Of a stretch of DNA of 64,000 bases, positions 8,476 to 16,435 are shown in pieces. This DNA is from Castellaniella sp049673105 (lineage in GTDB: Bacteria > Pseudomonadota > Gammaproteobacteria > Burkholderiales > Burkholderiaceae_B): positions 124,001-188,000 of the forward strand of contig NZ_JBATXG010000008.1 in assembly GCF_049673105.1 (NCBI RefSeq), in the 5' to 3' direction. The notes below the pieces were generated by a model. The model saw only the letters and a program-made list of their open reading frames with translations, was not told where the DNA came from and ran no database searches. Position numbers and translations under genes: made by a program. Position 1 is the first letter of the stretch, and every line of letters starts with the position of its first letter.

Positions 8476-9651
8476 GTGCTGAACACCCCCTTTCCCCCTT
8501 GGCCTTCGTTCACGGCTGAAGAAGCCGACGCCGCCCGCGATGTGATCCTGTCCAATCGTGTGAACTACTGGACCGGCCAGGAATGCCGTGAATTCGAACG
8601 CGAATTCGCCGCCTGGGCGGGCACCCGCCACGCGATTGCGCTGGCCAACGGCACAGTGGCGCTGGATCTGGCCCTGCAGGGCCTGGGCATCGGCGCGGGG
8701 GACGAGGTCATCGTCACGCCCCGCACGTTCCTGGCGTCCGCATCCTGTATCGTCAATGCGGGGGCGATCCCCGTGTTTGCCGATGTCGATCCTGATTCCC
8801 AGAACATCACCGCCGAGACGATCCGTGCCGTGCTGACCCCGCGCGCCCGGGCGGTGATCTGTGTGCACCTGGCGGGCTGGCCCTGCGACATGGACCCCAT
8901 CATGGACTTGGCGCGTGAGCGCAATCTGCTCGTGATCGAGGACTGCGCCCAGGCGCACGGTGCGCACTACAAGGGCCGCCCGGTGGGTTCCCTCGGCCAC
9001 GTGGGCGCCTGGTCGTTCTGTCAGGACAAGATCATGACCACAGGGGGCGAGGGCGGCATGGTCACGACCGACGATACCGACCTGTGGAAACGCATGTGGG
9101 CCTATAAGGATCACGGCAAATCCTGGGATGCCGTTTACGAACGGCAGCATCCGCCCGGCTACCGCTGGCTGCACGAATCGTTCGGCACCAACTGGCGCAT
9201 GATCGAGGTCCAGGCCGCCATCGGGCGCATTCAGTTGCGGCGCATGGCGGATTGGCAGGCGGCGCGTCTGCGCCATGCCCGGCGGATCTGGGAACACGCC
9301 CGGACGCTGCCTGGCCTGCGGGTGCCCGCGGTGCCCGATTTTATCGATCATGCAGCCTATAAATGTTATGTTTTCCTGGACCTGGGCGCGCTGGCGCCGG
9401 GGTGGACGCGGGAACGTATCCTGCAGGCCATTGCGGACCACGGCGTGCCGGTGTATTCGGGATCCTGTTCCGAGATCTATCTGGAAAAAGCATTTGACGG
9501 CACCGACTTCCGCCCGGCGGATCGTTTGCCGGTGGCGCGTGAATTGGGCGACACCAGCCTGATGTTCCTGGTGCATCCGACTTTGCAGGATGAACATATC
9601 GACAAGACATGCAAGGCCCTGAGCGCCGTGATGGCGCAGGCAACGGCATGA
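8476..9651 (+). CDS. pglE: DegT/DnrJ/EryC1 PLP-dependent sugar aminotransferase, PglE-like
   Basis: A 391-aa PLP-dependent aminotransferase of the sugar aminotransferase family. Visible features are FEREFAAWAGTRHAIALANGT for PLP phosphate binding, EDCAQAHGAHY holding the PLP ring-binding Asp, and SFCQDKIMTTGGEGGM holding the catalytic lysine. It should convert a UDP-4-keto-6-deoxy-HexNAc to the 4-amino sugar, between the PglF-like dehydratase and the PglD-like acetyltransferase. The frame is closed by TAG at 8461, and GTG 8476 is the best available start; no strong ribosome binding site is visible. A 62-bp gap separates it from pglD. Perosamine-type aminotransferases are an alternative, but the neighbours favour bacillosamine synthesis. 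Confidence 0.88.
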   Translation: MLNTPFPPWPSFTAEEADAARDVILSNRVNYWTGQECREFEREFAAWAGTRHAIALANGTVALDLALQGLGIGAGDEVIVTPRTFLASASCIVNAGAIPVFADVDPDSQNITAETIRAVLTPRARAVICVHLAGWPCDMDPIMDLARERNLLVIEDCAQAHGAHYKGRPVGSLGHVGAWSFCQDKIMTTGGEGGMVTTDDTDLWKRMWAYKDHGKSWDAVYERQHPPGYRWLHESFGTNWRMIEVQAAIGRIQLRRMADWQAARLRHARRIWEHARTLPGLRVPAVPDFIDHAAYKCYVFLDLGALAPGWTRERILQAIADHGVPVYSGSCSEIYLEKAFDGTDFRPADRLPVARELGDTSLMFLVHPTLQDEHIDKTCKALSAVMAQATA

Positions 9652-9661
9652 GGACCGCCGC

Positions 9662-11482
9662 ATGATCAATGTCCGGCTGTTTTTGGTATTTGCATTCGAC
9701 CTGGTCGCGGTGCTCGTGGCTTGGGTGGGTGCATTTCTGCTGCGCTTCAATCTGGAATGGCCGCATGTGTTCAATGCGGAGATCTACTACGGCGCGCTGA
9801 TCTTGATGGCGGTCCAGCTGGCCGCATGCCGGTGGGCGGGTCTGTATCGCGGGATGTGGAGTTTCGCCAGCCTGCCGGATCTGCGCCGTCTGGTCCGGGC
9901 GGTGGCGGTGTCGGTGATCGCTGTGATGGCCTTGGCCGCCTTTGGTGGCGCATGGCTGTTGATCCCGCGTTCGATCGTGTTGCTCTACCCTTTGCTGTTG
10001 ATCATGCTGATGGGGGGGGGGCGGATCGCCTGGCGGCTGTGGAAGGAATCCCGTTTGACGCCGGTGTCCGATGCAGGTCGCAAGCCGGTGGTGATCGTCG
10101 GCGCCGGCACGGCGGGCGCCATGCTGATGCGCGAATTGGCGCGCAGCCCAAGCTGGCGGGTGGTGGCGCTGGTGGACGATGATCGGCACAAGCGCGGCCT
10201 GGAACTGAACGGTTGCCGGGTCGAAGGCGCCACGGTGGACCTGCCCGCCATTTTGCAGCGCCACGGGGCGCGGCATGTGATCCTGGCCATGCCTTCGGCG
10301 CCCGCCGACGCCCTGCAGAACGTCACGCGACTGGCGACCGAGGCCGGCGCCGCCCTGTTCACCATCCCCGGTTTGGCCGAATTGATGAGCGGGCGGGTCG
10401 CCATCAATATGATGCGTCCGGTAAAAATCGAAGATCTGCTGGGCCGGGAATCCGTGCGTATCGACAATGAAAATGTCCAGGCCATGCTGACCGGTAAGCG
10501 CATCCTGGTGACCGGGGCGGGCGGATCGATCGGCAGCGAACTATGCCGTCAACTGTCACGCTTTCAGCCGGCCAGCATCGTGTTGCTGGAAGCCAGCGAA
10601 TTCGCGCTGTACATGATCGAGCAATGGTTTGGCGAACATCGCCCGGAAATCCCCATCGTGCGCCTGGCGGGCGACGTCAAGGACGAATCCCGCATGGCCC
10701 AGGTGTTTGCTGACCATCAACCCCAGGTGGTCTTTCATGCAGCGGCCTACAAGCATGTCCCCCTGATGGAGGTCGGCAATGCCTGGCAGGCGGTGCGCAA
10801 CAATGTCTTGGGCACCCTGACGGTCGCCCGTGCCGCGCGGGACGCGGGCGCCGAGCGCTTCGTGCTGATTTCCACCGATAAAGCCGTGAACCCGACCAAC
10901 GTCATGGGCGCCACCAAACGCGTGGCGGAAATGGTCTGTGAGGTCTTGCAGCACGGCCCCGGCACGACGCGTTTCCATATCGTGCGCTTTGGCAATGTGC
11001 TGGGCAGCACCGGCAGCGTGATCCCCAAATTCCAGTCCCAGATTGCGCATGGCGGCCCGGTGACCGTGACCCACCCGGACATCAACCGCTATTTCATGTC
11101 CATCCCCGAAGCCGCCCAACTGGTGCTGCAGGCGGCCGCCATGGGCAAAGGCGGCGAGATTTTCGTCCTGGACATGGGTGAACCAGTCAAGATCGTGGAT
11201 CTGGCCCGCAACATGATCCGCCTGTCGGGTTTCACCGAAGACGAGATCGGTATCGAATTCACCGGCCTGCGCCCCGGTGAAAAGCTGTACGAAGAACTGC
11301 TGGCCGACGCAGAGGAAACCCTGCCGACCCCGCATGAAAAGCTGCGTATTGCGCGCTCTCGGGCGGTGCCGGATCGCTTCTACGAGGAAGTGCAAGGCTG
11401 GTTGGCGCAGGAGCCTCAGATGGATGACGATGTGCGCGCGGGGCTGAAGCGCTGGGTGCCGGAGTATGAGCCTAGGGGGTGA
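9662..11482 (+). CDS. pglF: UDP-GlcNAc 4,6-dehydratase, membrane-bound PglF/WbpM type
   Basis: A 606-aa long-form nucleotide-sugar dehydratase. Four N-terminal membrane helices (to about residue 125) precede a Rossmann domain with VVIVGAGTAGAML (about 142-154) and a C-terminal extended-SDR domain with ILVTGAGGSIGSEL (about 280). The catalytic segment STDKAVNPTNVMGATK (about 402-417) has Met in place of the usual Tyr, as in WbpM and PglF. It should convert UDP-GlcNAc to the 4-keto-6-deoxy intermediate and so feed PglE. GAGG precedes the ATG by 5-6 bases. A WbpM-like role making UDP-QuiNAc or FucNAc precursors is possible, but adjacent PglE and PglD homologues make the bacillosamine pathway more likely. 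Confidence 0.93.
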   Translation: MINVRLFLVFAFDLVAVLVAWVGAFLLRFNLEWPHVFNAEIYYGALILMAVQLAACRWAGLYRGMWSFASLPDLRRLVRAVAVSVIAVMALAAFGGAWLLIPRSIVLLYPLLLIMLMGGGRIAWRLWKESRLTPVSDAGRKPVVIVGAGTAGAMLMRELARSPSWRVVALVDDDRHKRGLELNGCRVEGATVDLPAILQRHGARHVILAMPSAPADALQNVTRLATEAGAALFTIPGLAELMSGRVAINMMRPVKIEDLLGRESVRIDNENVQAMLTGKRILVTGAGGSIGSELCRQLSRFQPASIVLLEASEFALYMIEQWFGEHRPEIPIVRLAGDVKDESRMAQVFADHQPQVVFHAAAYKHVPLMEVGNAWQAVRNNVLGTLTVARAARDAGAERFVLISTDKAVNPTNVMGATKRVAEMVCEVLQHGPGTTRFHIVRFGNVLGSTGSVIPKFQSQIAHGGPVTVTHPDINRYFMSIPEAAQLVLQAAAMGKGGEIFVLDMGEPVKIVDLARNMIRLSGFTEDEIGIEFTGLRPGEKLYEELLADAEETLPTPHEKLRIARSRAVPDRFYEEVQGWLAQEPQMDDDVRAGLKRWVPEYEPRG

Positions 11483-11541
11483 GGGAGTGGGTGGTGCGAA
11501 AGCGGATGGTTCGGAGAGTAAGTATGTTTGCTGGGTGAGTT

Positions 11542-11970
11542 TTGAGCTATCCCATTGATCGTATCGTTTATGTCGTTGTGTTGATGATTGGCGTCATATT
11601 TGATGCTTATCAGATATACCTTTCCTGGGGGAATCCCTTTCTTGTTTCGGTTGGTTTGTGTGTCTCTTTGATTGGGCTGGGGCTTATTTTTGTGTCCCTA
11701 TCAGATGAGGATTGTTTTCGATGGAATTGGTTTATCCTGTATACGGTTCCCATGCTGCTGTTGGCTCTGGAACTGGTAGTTAAGACATTTGAGATGCAAA
11801 ATCAGATGCTGGATGCGCTCGGGATTGGTCCAATATATGTGCTACCGGGCAAGGGTGTGGACTATGCCCTGGCAGTCAAGGGGCATTGGATTGCCATTAT
11901 GATCTCCGTGCTTGCCCCTGTTCTTTCTTGGGTGACAAGGGTATTCCTTGATTTTTGCCGTGAGCGATAA
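11542..11970 (+). CDS. Hypothetical four-helix membrane protein
   Basis: I do not recognise this 142-aa product. Four hydrophobic segments (about 8-26, 32-52, 62-82 and 112-135) indicate a small integral membrane protein with a short charged C-terminus. The frame is closed by TGA just upstream, so TTG 11542 is the first possible start, which makes the 5' end uncertain. The DNA is noticeably AT-richer than the pglF-like gene before it, marking the beginning of an accessory stretch. It converges with the next gene across a 45-bp gap. Confidence 0.55.
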   Translation: MSYPIDRIVYVVVLMIGVIFDAYQIYLSWGNPFLVSVGLCVSLIGLGLIFVSLSDEDCFRWNWFILYTVPMLLLALELVVKTFEMQNQMLDALGIGPIYVLPGKGVDYALAVKGHWIAIMISVLAPVLSWVTRVFLDFCRER

Positions 11971-12015
11971 GCGGGGTTACGTCCATCACTTCGGACGCCA
12001 CTCATTTCTGATCGA

Positions 12016-13143
12016 TTATCGGCTGTAGGGGCCGGGTCCAGCCTCAACAGAAGGGTCTTCAAGAGCAAAAACGCAGTCAAAATATTTCTCAGCGTGCTCC
12101 CATGAGACATGTTCTTGCCACAGCGTCAGAAACACACGACTGGCGTCCACGACACTGGGCTGTGTCTGTAGCGTTTGCAGGCTCAGTGCTTTGAATGTAT
12201 CTTCGCGATCATGTTGACTACCTATTTGTCCAGCATAGCTGTAGAACTGGCTGATTTTCCCGGGCTGTGGAAATCGAGGGATATCCTTGCACTGCACACC
12301 GGTCTCAGTTGATCGGCCCGTATGTGCCTGCGAGAAACTGTCTTGAACCATGTGCAAGAGCACACCCATAGCAACTTCGTCCAAATTCTTGCGCACCGCG
12401 ACGATGCCGGTTGCAAGCAAGTTTATGGCCGTCATGTCTCCGGGAAAGTACTGCCCTAGCTGTTCTATATCCAGGAGCCGGATATATTCGTCCGTTGGGA
12501 TTTCCTTGATTGCAATGCCCCATAAGAATCGAGCCCACATCCGCATGCGTTGCATGGTTTCCCATGCTGGCTCACCATCGCGTGCTGCCATGGAATGGAA
12601 GAACTGAAGATCTCCAAAGTGTGATCTATACAGCAGGTAGCTTCCGGGACCAAAAGCAGGCTTTTCAGGATTGGCGGCCAGGCGCTGGGGGGCAGATTTC
12701 TCTGCGTCTGAGAATAGGCCCTGCCAACATTTTGGTTGAGCCGTAGAGCGCAGTGTTACTGTAGGATTACAGCCCAAAATTCGAGGGGGCGAGGTGCGGT
12801 TCAGGGCAAAGGGTGGGTCATCGGGCCAGCGCACGCCATATAGCAATGTTTGGTGCTTCAGGACGGTCTCGGTTGTTATGCAATCGGATTCTTTTCCTAG
12901 AGGGACGGCGCAGCCAAGAGCATTGAGCGTAATCGCCTCATGCACTGGGTGCTTGAGCATTGGAACGAAGGTGCCGATAATCCATTGCCCAGCGCCGTCC
13001 AGCAAGCTGTTGCTGCCGACACTGGTTAACTGTCGGTCAACGTCGCTAATGCGCGGTAGGATCTGAAAAGCAGAGGCGTTCGATGAGACGATAATGCTGA
13101 TCGTCAGCAATGCCGTACGGTAGTTGAATCTGATCTTGGTCAT
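12016..13143 (-). CDS. Secreted protein with a zinc phospholipase C / S1-P1 nuclease-like histidine pattern
   Basis: A protein of 375 aa from ATG 13143; ATG 13185 is an in-frame alternative with AAGAGA upstream. From 13143 it begins with a good signal peptide, hydrophobic TALLTISIIVSSNASA and cleavage before FQ. The mature part has HPVHEAITLNAL, GVRWPDDPP and LLHMVQDSFSQAHTG. This spacing of His, Asp and Gln/Asp resembles the trinuclear-zinc fold of zinc phospholipase C and S1/P1 nucleases. That assignment is motif-level only, so activity is unproven. Several cysteines suggest disulfides in the periplasm or outside. The gene is AT-rich and isolated between an unknown membrane gene and a divergent small membrane gene, as expected for an accessory gene. 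Confidence 0.68.
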   Translation of the reverse strand: MTKIRFNYRTALLTISIIVSSNASAFQILPRISDVDRQLTSVGSNSLLDGAGQWIIGTFVPMLKHPVHEAITLNALGCAVPLGKESDCITTETVLKHQTLLYGVRWPDDPPFALNRTSPPRILGCNPTVTLRSTAQPKCWQGLFSDAEKSAPQRLAANPEKPAFGPGSYLLYRSHFGDLQFFHSMAARDGEPAWETMQRMRMWARFLWGIAIKEIPTDEYIRLLDIEQLGQYFPGDMTAINLLATGIVAVRKNLDEVAMGVLLHMVQDSFSQAHTGRSTETGVQCKDIPRFPQPGKISQFYSYAGQIGSQHDREDTFKALSLQTLQTQPSVVDASRVFLTLWQEHVSWEHAEKYFDCVFALEDPSVEAGPGPYSR

Positions 13144-13303
13144 TGGTTGTTGCCACGCAGTACGACTCAATCGATCCTTTAACATACCAAATTTCTCTTA
13201 TTGTAACTATACTTGTTTTCACCTTATCTCAGGCACAGGATGATAGGCTGCCAGCAGAGCTGCTGATCAGTGTGCCCATCACTCAAAAAGGGGGGCGCAT
13301 CCC

Positions 13304-13651
13304 ATGTACGAATCCCGCAACGAACCCCTGCTGCATCCCGCGCATTTCCGCCGCCGCCTAGCTTTGCACGCGGCGTATGCCTTGTTCTTGGTGGGCGCGA
13401 CCTTGCTGGTGGGGGCGCTGGGCCACCGATGGTTCGGCGGCCATGGCTGGCACGACGCCCTGATGAATGCAGCCTTTGTCATCGGCGGTATCGGCACCTA
13501 CATCATGCCGGAATCGTACGGGGGGAAGATCTTTTCCGCCGTCTACGGCTTTTTCGTCGGTCTGATCGTCATGGCGACCCTGGGCGTGATGCTGGCGCCG
13601 ATCGCCCATCGCATCATGCACAAATTCCACCTGGACGAGACGGACGACTAG
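13304..13651 (+). CDS. Small membrane protein, two-pore-channel-like without a selectivity filter
   Basis: A 115-aa protein with about three hydrophobic segments (about 20-42, 52-68 and 75-100) and a conserved-looking C-terminus APIAHRIMHKFHL. The helix-pore-helix-like layout recalls small proteobacterial proteins sometimes labelled as two-pore potassium channels. However, no TVGYG filter is present, so I make no transport claim. A G-rich ribosome binding site (GGGGGG) sits 7-8 bases before the ATG. The TAG stop coincides with the left TA target copy of the MITE-like element. The same TAG would exist without the insertion, so the coding sequence is intact. Confidence 0.65.
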   Translation: MYESRNEPLLHPAHFRRRLALHAAYALFLVGATLLVGALGHRWFGGHGWHDALMNAAFVIGGIGTYIMPESYGGKIFSAVYGFFVGLIVMATLGVMLAPIAHRIMHKFHLDETDD

Positions 13652-13812
13652 TGTGCTGTTCGACTAATCCGTACATTTAAATTTGGGTGGATGCGATGTC
13701 CAGACAAGGCGCAAACCGCAGCGATAGCAGTAGCTATCGCGAGGATTTGTAACGCAGTATGGGCATCGCAGACGCCAAATTTAAGTACGAGTATTAGTCG
13801 AACAGCACACTA
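13649..13812. mobile_element. MITE-like element with perfect 18-bp terminal inverted repeats and TA target duplication
   Basis: The left end GTGTGCTGTTCGACTAAT (13651-13668) is repeated exactly in inverted orientation at 13793-13810, and both ends are flanked by TA. Imperfect complementarity continues inwards around AAATTTGG, TGCGATG and GCGATAGC, with a central palindrome GCGATAGCAGTAGCTATCGC. The whole 160-bp unit could therefore fold into one long hairpin. It has no coding capacity. A TA duplication and short non-coding length fit a MITE mobilised by an IS630/Tc1-mariner-type transposase. It lies exactly between two genes. Confidence 0.8.
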
Positions 13813-13818
13813 GGCCTC

Positions 13819-14184
13819 ATGCCGGAGTTCAAAAACGGTTTTGGCCGGTGCTTTGCTGCGCTGGGTCTGTTTCTGGCCTGTGTGGCCTTCAATCTGCCTG
13901 CTTATGCTGCCAACCAACCTTGCAGCGGTCGCAAGGGCGGGGTCTCGCATTGCCAGGGGGAAACCTTTGTCTGCAACGATGGTTCCGTCAGTGCCAGCAA
14001 GCGTTCGTGCAGCGCCTCGCCTGTTGGTGGGAGTAATTTCGCCCCGGCGCCGGCCCAACGATCTGCTGCGCCGTCGGCGGGGGAATCATCCTGTTCATGC
14101 CGTGCAGGCGCATACTGCACAGGCCCCCGAGGCGGGCGATATTGCTATTCCGACAGCGGCAGGAAAAGCTATTTGCGGAAGTAA
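13819..14184 (+). CDS. Secreted Cys-rich protein with CSGRKGG...CNDGS module
   Basis: A 121-aa secreted protein. A signal peptide (hydrophobic FAALGLFLACVAFNLPAYA, cleavage near AYA-AN) is followed by a Cys-rich module PCSGRKGGVSHCQGETF, then VCNDGSVSASKRSC. After a Pro/Ala/Ser linker comes a second Cys-rich tail, CSCRAGAYCTGPRGGRYCY. The module is one I have seen in small uncharacterised proteobacterial periplasmic proteins; no activity is known to me. Cysteines are probably paired in disulfides. The start lies 7 bp after the MITE-like element, so promoter or ribosome binding site function could depend on the insertion. A degenerate copy of the first module lies at 15332-15379. Confidence 0.7.
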   Translation: MPEFKNGFGRCFAALGLFLACVAFNLPAYAANQPCSGRKGGVSHCQGETFVCNDGSVSASKRSCSASPVGGSNFAPAPAQRSAAPSAGESSCSCRAGAYCTGPRGGRYCYSDSGRKSYLRK

Positions 14185-14314
14185 GGTGGGGCGTACGAGC
14201 TGGGCATGTCGCCTGGCGCCTTCCCGCCGTGACAAACAGGATCACGCAGCGCTCTGAACAGCCCTGCTATGCCGCATCATCAAGCCCTGTCCGATCCACA
14301 GGGAAACCATCCTC

Positions 14315-15316
14315 ATGGGCAAGATCGATGCGGCCTACCGGCGCTTGTTCCAGCATCAGGAAATTCTGCGCGACCTCATGGCCTGCGTGCTGTCTCCCGA
14401 ATTGTTCGCGTCTTTGGACTGGGCACGTATGCAGCCCGTTACCACTAATCATGTAGGCGACCGTTTGCAGCAGCGCGCAGGGGATTGTGCATGGCTGATT
14501 CCGTGGATCAGGAAGCCGCTGCACGCCTCGGTCCCCGGTCTGTGTATTCTGCTGCTGTTCGAGCAGCAGACGCAGCCCGATAAAACGATGGCGCTGCGCA
14601 TCGTCTTCTACGCCAGTCTGAGCTATCAGACGCTGCTGCGCCACGATCTTGTGCGCCTGCCCCTGCCGCCCGTGCTGCCAGTGGTGTTGTATGGCGGCGA
14701 TGTTCCCTGGACGTCGGCCCAGAGCATGGCTGAACTGTTGGACGAAGTGCCCACTGATCTGGCGCCGTACCAGCCCCAGATACGCTACCTGTTGGTTAAT
14801 GAACGCGAGCTGCTAGAGGGCGCACAGCTGCCTGACCGCAACTTGGCTGCCTTGATGCTGCGCCTGGCCAGAAGCCGAGATGTTGAGCAATGGCGCGATT
14901 TATTGCACACTTTGATGGACGTGGTGCGCGGTCCGGGCCACGAAGAACTGAATCGCAGCCTCACCGCCTGGCTACAGTACGTGGCCCGAGGCGACGACAG
15001 CCCCACGCGGCAACTGCCACCCGTCAATTCCTTACAGGAGCTCGATATGATGATCGCTGAGAAACCCGGCATCTGGGCGCAACATTGGCGGCAAGAAGGA
15101 CGACAGGAAGGACGACAGGAAGGGCAGGCAGAAGGCCGCACCAAAGGCCAGGCCGATCTGCTCTTACGACAAATTCAGCGCCGCTTCGGCCCTGTCTCTG
15201 AAGAGGTTGAGCAATGTGTCCGTACCGCCAAAACAGAACAACTGGAAACTTGGTCGCTGAATATCCTGGATGCCACCAGCTTAAGTGAGGTCTTCCGAGG
15301 TGAGCCGGGCCAGTAG
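14315..15316 (+). CDS. Rpn-family recombination-promoting nuclease (putative transposase family)
   Basis: A 333-aa protein of the Rpn/Transposase_31 family (PD-(D/E)XK fold). The N-terminal domain has DAAYRRLFQHQEILRDL, an acidic GDCAWLIPW and LLLFEQQTQPDKTMALRIVFY, matching the family core in which D and ExQ form the nuclease site. The tail contains a repeated basic-acidic stretch, QEGRQEGRQEGQAEGRTKGQ, and a C-terminal helical segment LLLRQIQRRFGPVSEEVEQ resembling DUF4351. These proteins promote RecA-independent recombination in E. coli and are often strain-variable. Here the gene sits between an intact gene and a remnant of the same Cys-rich protein, consistent with local rearrangement. 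The start could also be at a nearby downstream codon. Confidence 0.82.
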   Translation: MGKIDAAYRRLFQHQEILRDLMACVLSPELFASLDWARMQPVTTNHVGDRLQQRAGDCAWLIPWIRKPLHASVPGLCILLLFEQQTQPDKTMALRIVFYASLSYQTLLRHDLVRLPLPPVLPVVLYGGDVPWTSAQSMAELLDEVPTDLAPYQPQIRYLLVNERELLEGAQLPDRNLAALMLRLARSRDVEQWRDLLHTLMDVVRGPGHEELNRSLTAWLQYVARGDDSPTRQLPPVNSLQELDMMIAEKPGIWAQHWRQEGRQEGRQEGQAEGRTKGQADLLLRQIQRRFGPVSEEVEQCVRTAKTEQLETWSLNILDATSLSEVFRGEPGQ

Positions 15317-15331
15317 CCACTCGTCCAGGCT

Positions 15332-15379
15332 GCCGGCAGGCCCTGCAGCGATCGCAAGGGTGGGATTTCGCGTTTCCAG
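15332..15379 (+). pseudogene. Remnant of a second copy of the Cys-rich protein module
   Basis: Read in the frame starting GCC at 15332, this stretch translates to AGRPCSDRKGGISRFQ, closely matching NQPCSGRKGGVSHCQ of the gene at 13819-14184. DNA similarity is also visible: TGCAGCG-TCGCAAGGG is shared with one mismatch. It has no start codon and lacks the downstream cysteines, and it runs into the terminator hairpin of the DUF4148 gene. It appears to be a decayed duplicate separated from the intact gene by the Rpn gene. Confidence 0.6.
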
Positions 15380-15391
15380 CCCCAGATGCGC

Positions 15392-15423
15392 AAAAAAGCC
15401 TGCCGCACTTGCATGCGGCAGGC
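15392..15423 (-). terminator. Rho-independent terminator of the DUF4148 gene
   Basis: Read on the minus strand, a perfect 10-bp stem GCCTGCCGCA/TGCGGCAGGC with a 6-nt loop is followed directly by six T residues, 27 bp past the stop of the minus-strand DUF4148 gene. Confidence 0.9.
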
Positions 15424-15449
15424 CTCAATCTCAAGCCGTAGCGCGGTGA

Positions 15450-15767
15450 TTACAGAACTTGGGGATACTGGTTGTGGTTTTCCCCGCTGCTCACCAGGCC
15501 TGCACGTTTCGCGTTTTCCAATTCCTTCAGAACTTGGGTGCGGGTCATGCTCGGGCCGTCGGCCTGCAGTTGCGGATAGCTGTTATCTTCACCTGCCGTG
15601 ATCAAGCCCTGGGACTGCGCCAAGCGCAGGTCCTGGACGACTTCGGCGCGTGTCTGGGTGCTGGGCGTCACGGTTTCCGGGTAGCTGTTGTTTTCGGCTT
15701 GTGCGATGCCGGCGGAAGCCAGGCCCAGGGACAGAATGGCGATAGAGGCGGCGGCGGTGATTTTCAT
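15450..15767 (-). CDS. DUF4148 family periplasmic protein
   Basis: A 105-aa secreted protein. ATG 15767 is chosen because AAGGAAA lies 6-7 bases upstream; an ATG 15 bases further up is in frame. The signal peptide MKITAAASIAILSLGLASAGIAQA is cleaved before ENNSYP. The mature part has two repeats of NSYPxx followed by TRxxVxxxLxxAxxxGLIxxGEDN, that is, TRAEVVQDLRLAQSQGLITAGEDN and TRTQVLKELENAKRAGLVSSGEN. This is the DUF4148 pattern, common and multi-copy in Burkholderiales, with no established function. It is a single-gene unit with its own terminator. Confidence 0.88.
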   Translation of the reverse strand: MKITAAASIAILSLGLASAGIAQAENNSYPETVTPSTQTRAEVVQDLRLAQSQGLITAGEDNSYPQLQADGPSMTRTQVLKELENAKRAGLVSSGENHNQYPQVL

Positions 15768-15928
15768 GGTGATTTCCTTCAATTTGTGTAGATAACTGAG
15801 CAGGGCGTTGCGGGTTTTCCGCTCGGTGAGTCATATCCTGCTTTGTTGGAAACAGTATGATCTATTGCTCCAGAAAGATAAATTAGGCAAAATCGAATTC
15901 ATATTTCTATTTTTGGTGGTAATTGACA

Positions 15929-16435
15929 GTGAGCAGTCAACATGACTCTGTCCAGGCCCTGATCGCCGCGCTGGATCTGCAACCACATCCGGAAGGCGGG
16001 TATTACCGCGAGGTCTTCCGTTCAGGCTTGCAGGTGCCGTTTCAGGGGGCGCAGCGCAGCGCCGGAACGTCGATCTACTATTTGCTGGCGCGGGGTGCCT
16101 GGTCGGCCTGGCATCGCATCGATGCCGATGAGATCTGGTGCTTTCATGCGGGCGGCCTGCTGGACCTGCATGTGCTGCTGCCTGACGGCGGTTTGCTGAC
16201 GCATCGTTTGGGCGATCCCGTGCGCTATCCTGGGGCGGTGTATCAGGCGGTGGTCCCTGCCGGCTGCTGGTTTGCGGCGCAATTGGTCGATGCCGACGAC
16301 TTCGTGCTGGCGGGCTGCCTGGTGGCGCCCGGCTTCGAATTCGCCGGCTTTGAATTGGCCGGCGAAGCGGACCTGGCGGATGCCATTGACCGCCATGGCG
16401 ATTGGGTGTGCGGCTTACTGGCGCACGCGCGTTGA
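15929..16435 (+). CDS. Cupin domain protein, DUF985 (cupin_5) family
   Basis: A 168-aa protein of the cupin_5/DUF985 family. The family hallmark HPEGGYYREVFRS is near the N-terminus, followed by TSIYYLLARGAWSAWHRIDADEIWCFHAG, which supplies cupin metal-site residues. GTG 15929 is preferred over TTG 15923 because GGTGG lies 9 bases upstream. Function in this family is poorly defined; structures resemble epimerase and isomerase cupins, so a small-molecule enzymatic role is plausible but unproven. It is transcribed towards the DUF4105 gene and overlaps its 3' end by 21 bp on the opposite strand. Confidence 0.85.
   Translation: MSSQHDSVQALIAALDLQPHPEGGYYREVFRSGLQVPFQGAQRSAGTSIYYLLARGAWSAWHRIDADEIWCFHAGGLLDLHVLLPDGGLLTHRLGDPVRYPGAVYQAVVPAGCWFAAQLVDADDFVLAGCLVAPGFEFAGFELAGEADLADAIDRHGDWVCGLLAHAR

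Noticed and set aside
15081..15150. Short direct repeats (GAAGGACGACAG) considered as a CRISPR-like or tandem array
   Set aside because: They lie in frame inside the Rpn gene and encode the QEGR tail; no spacers.
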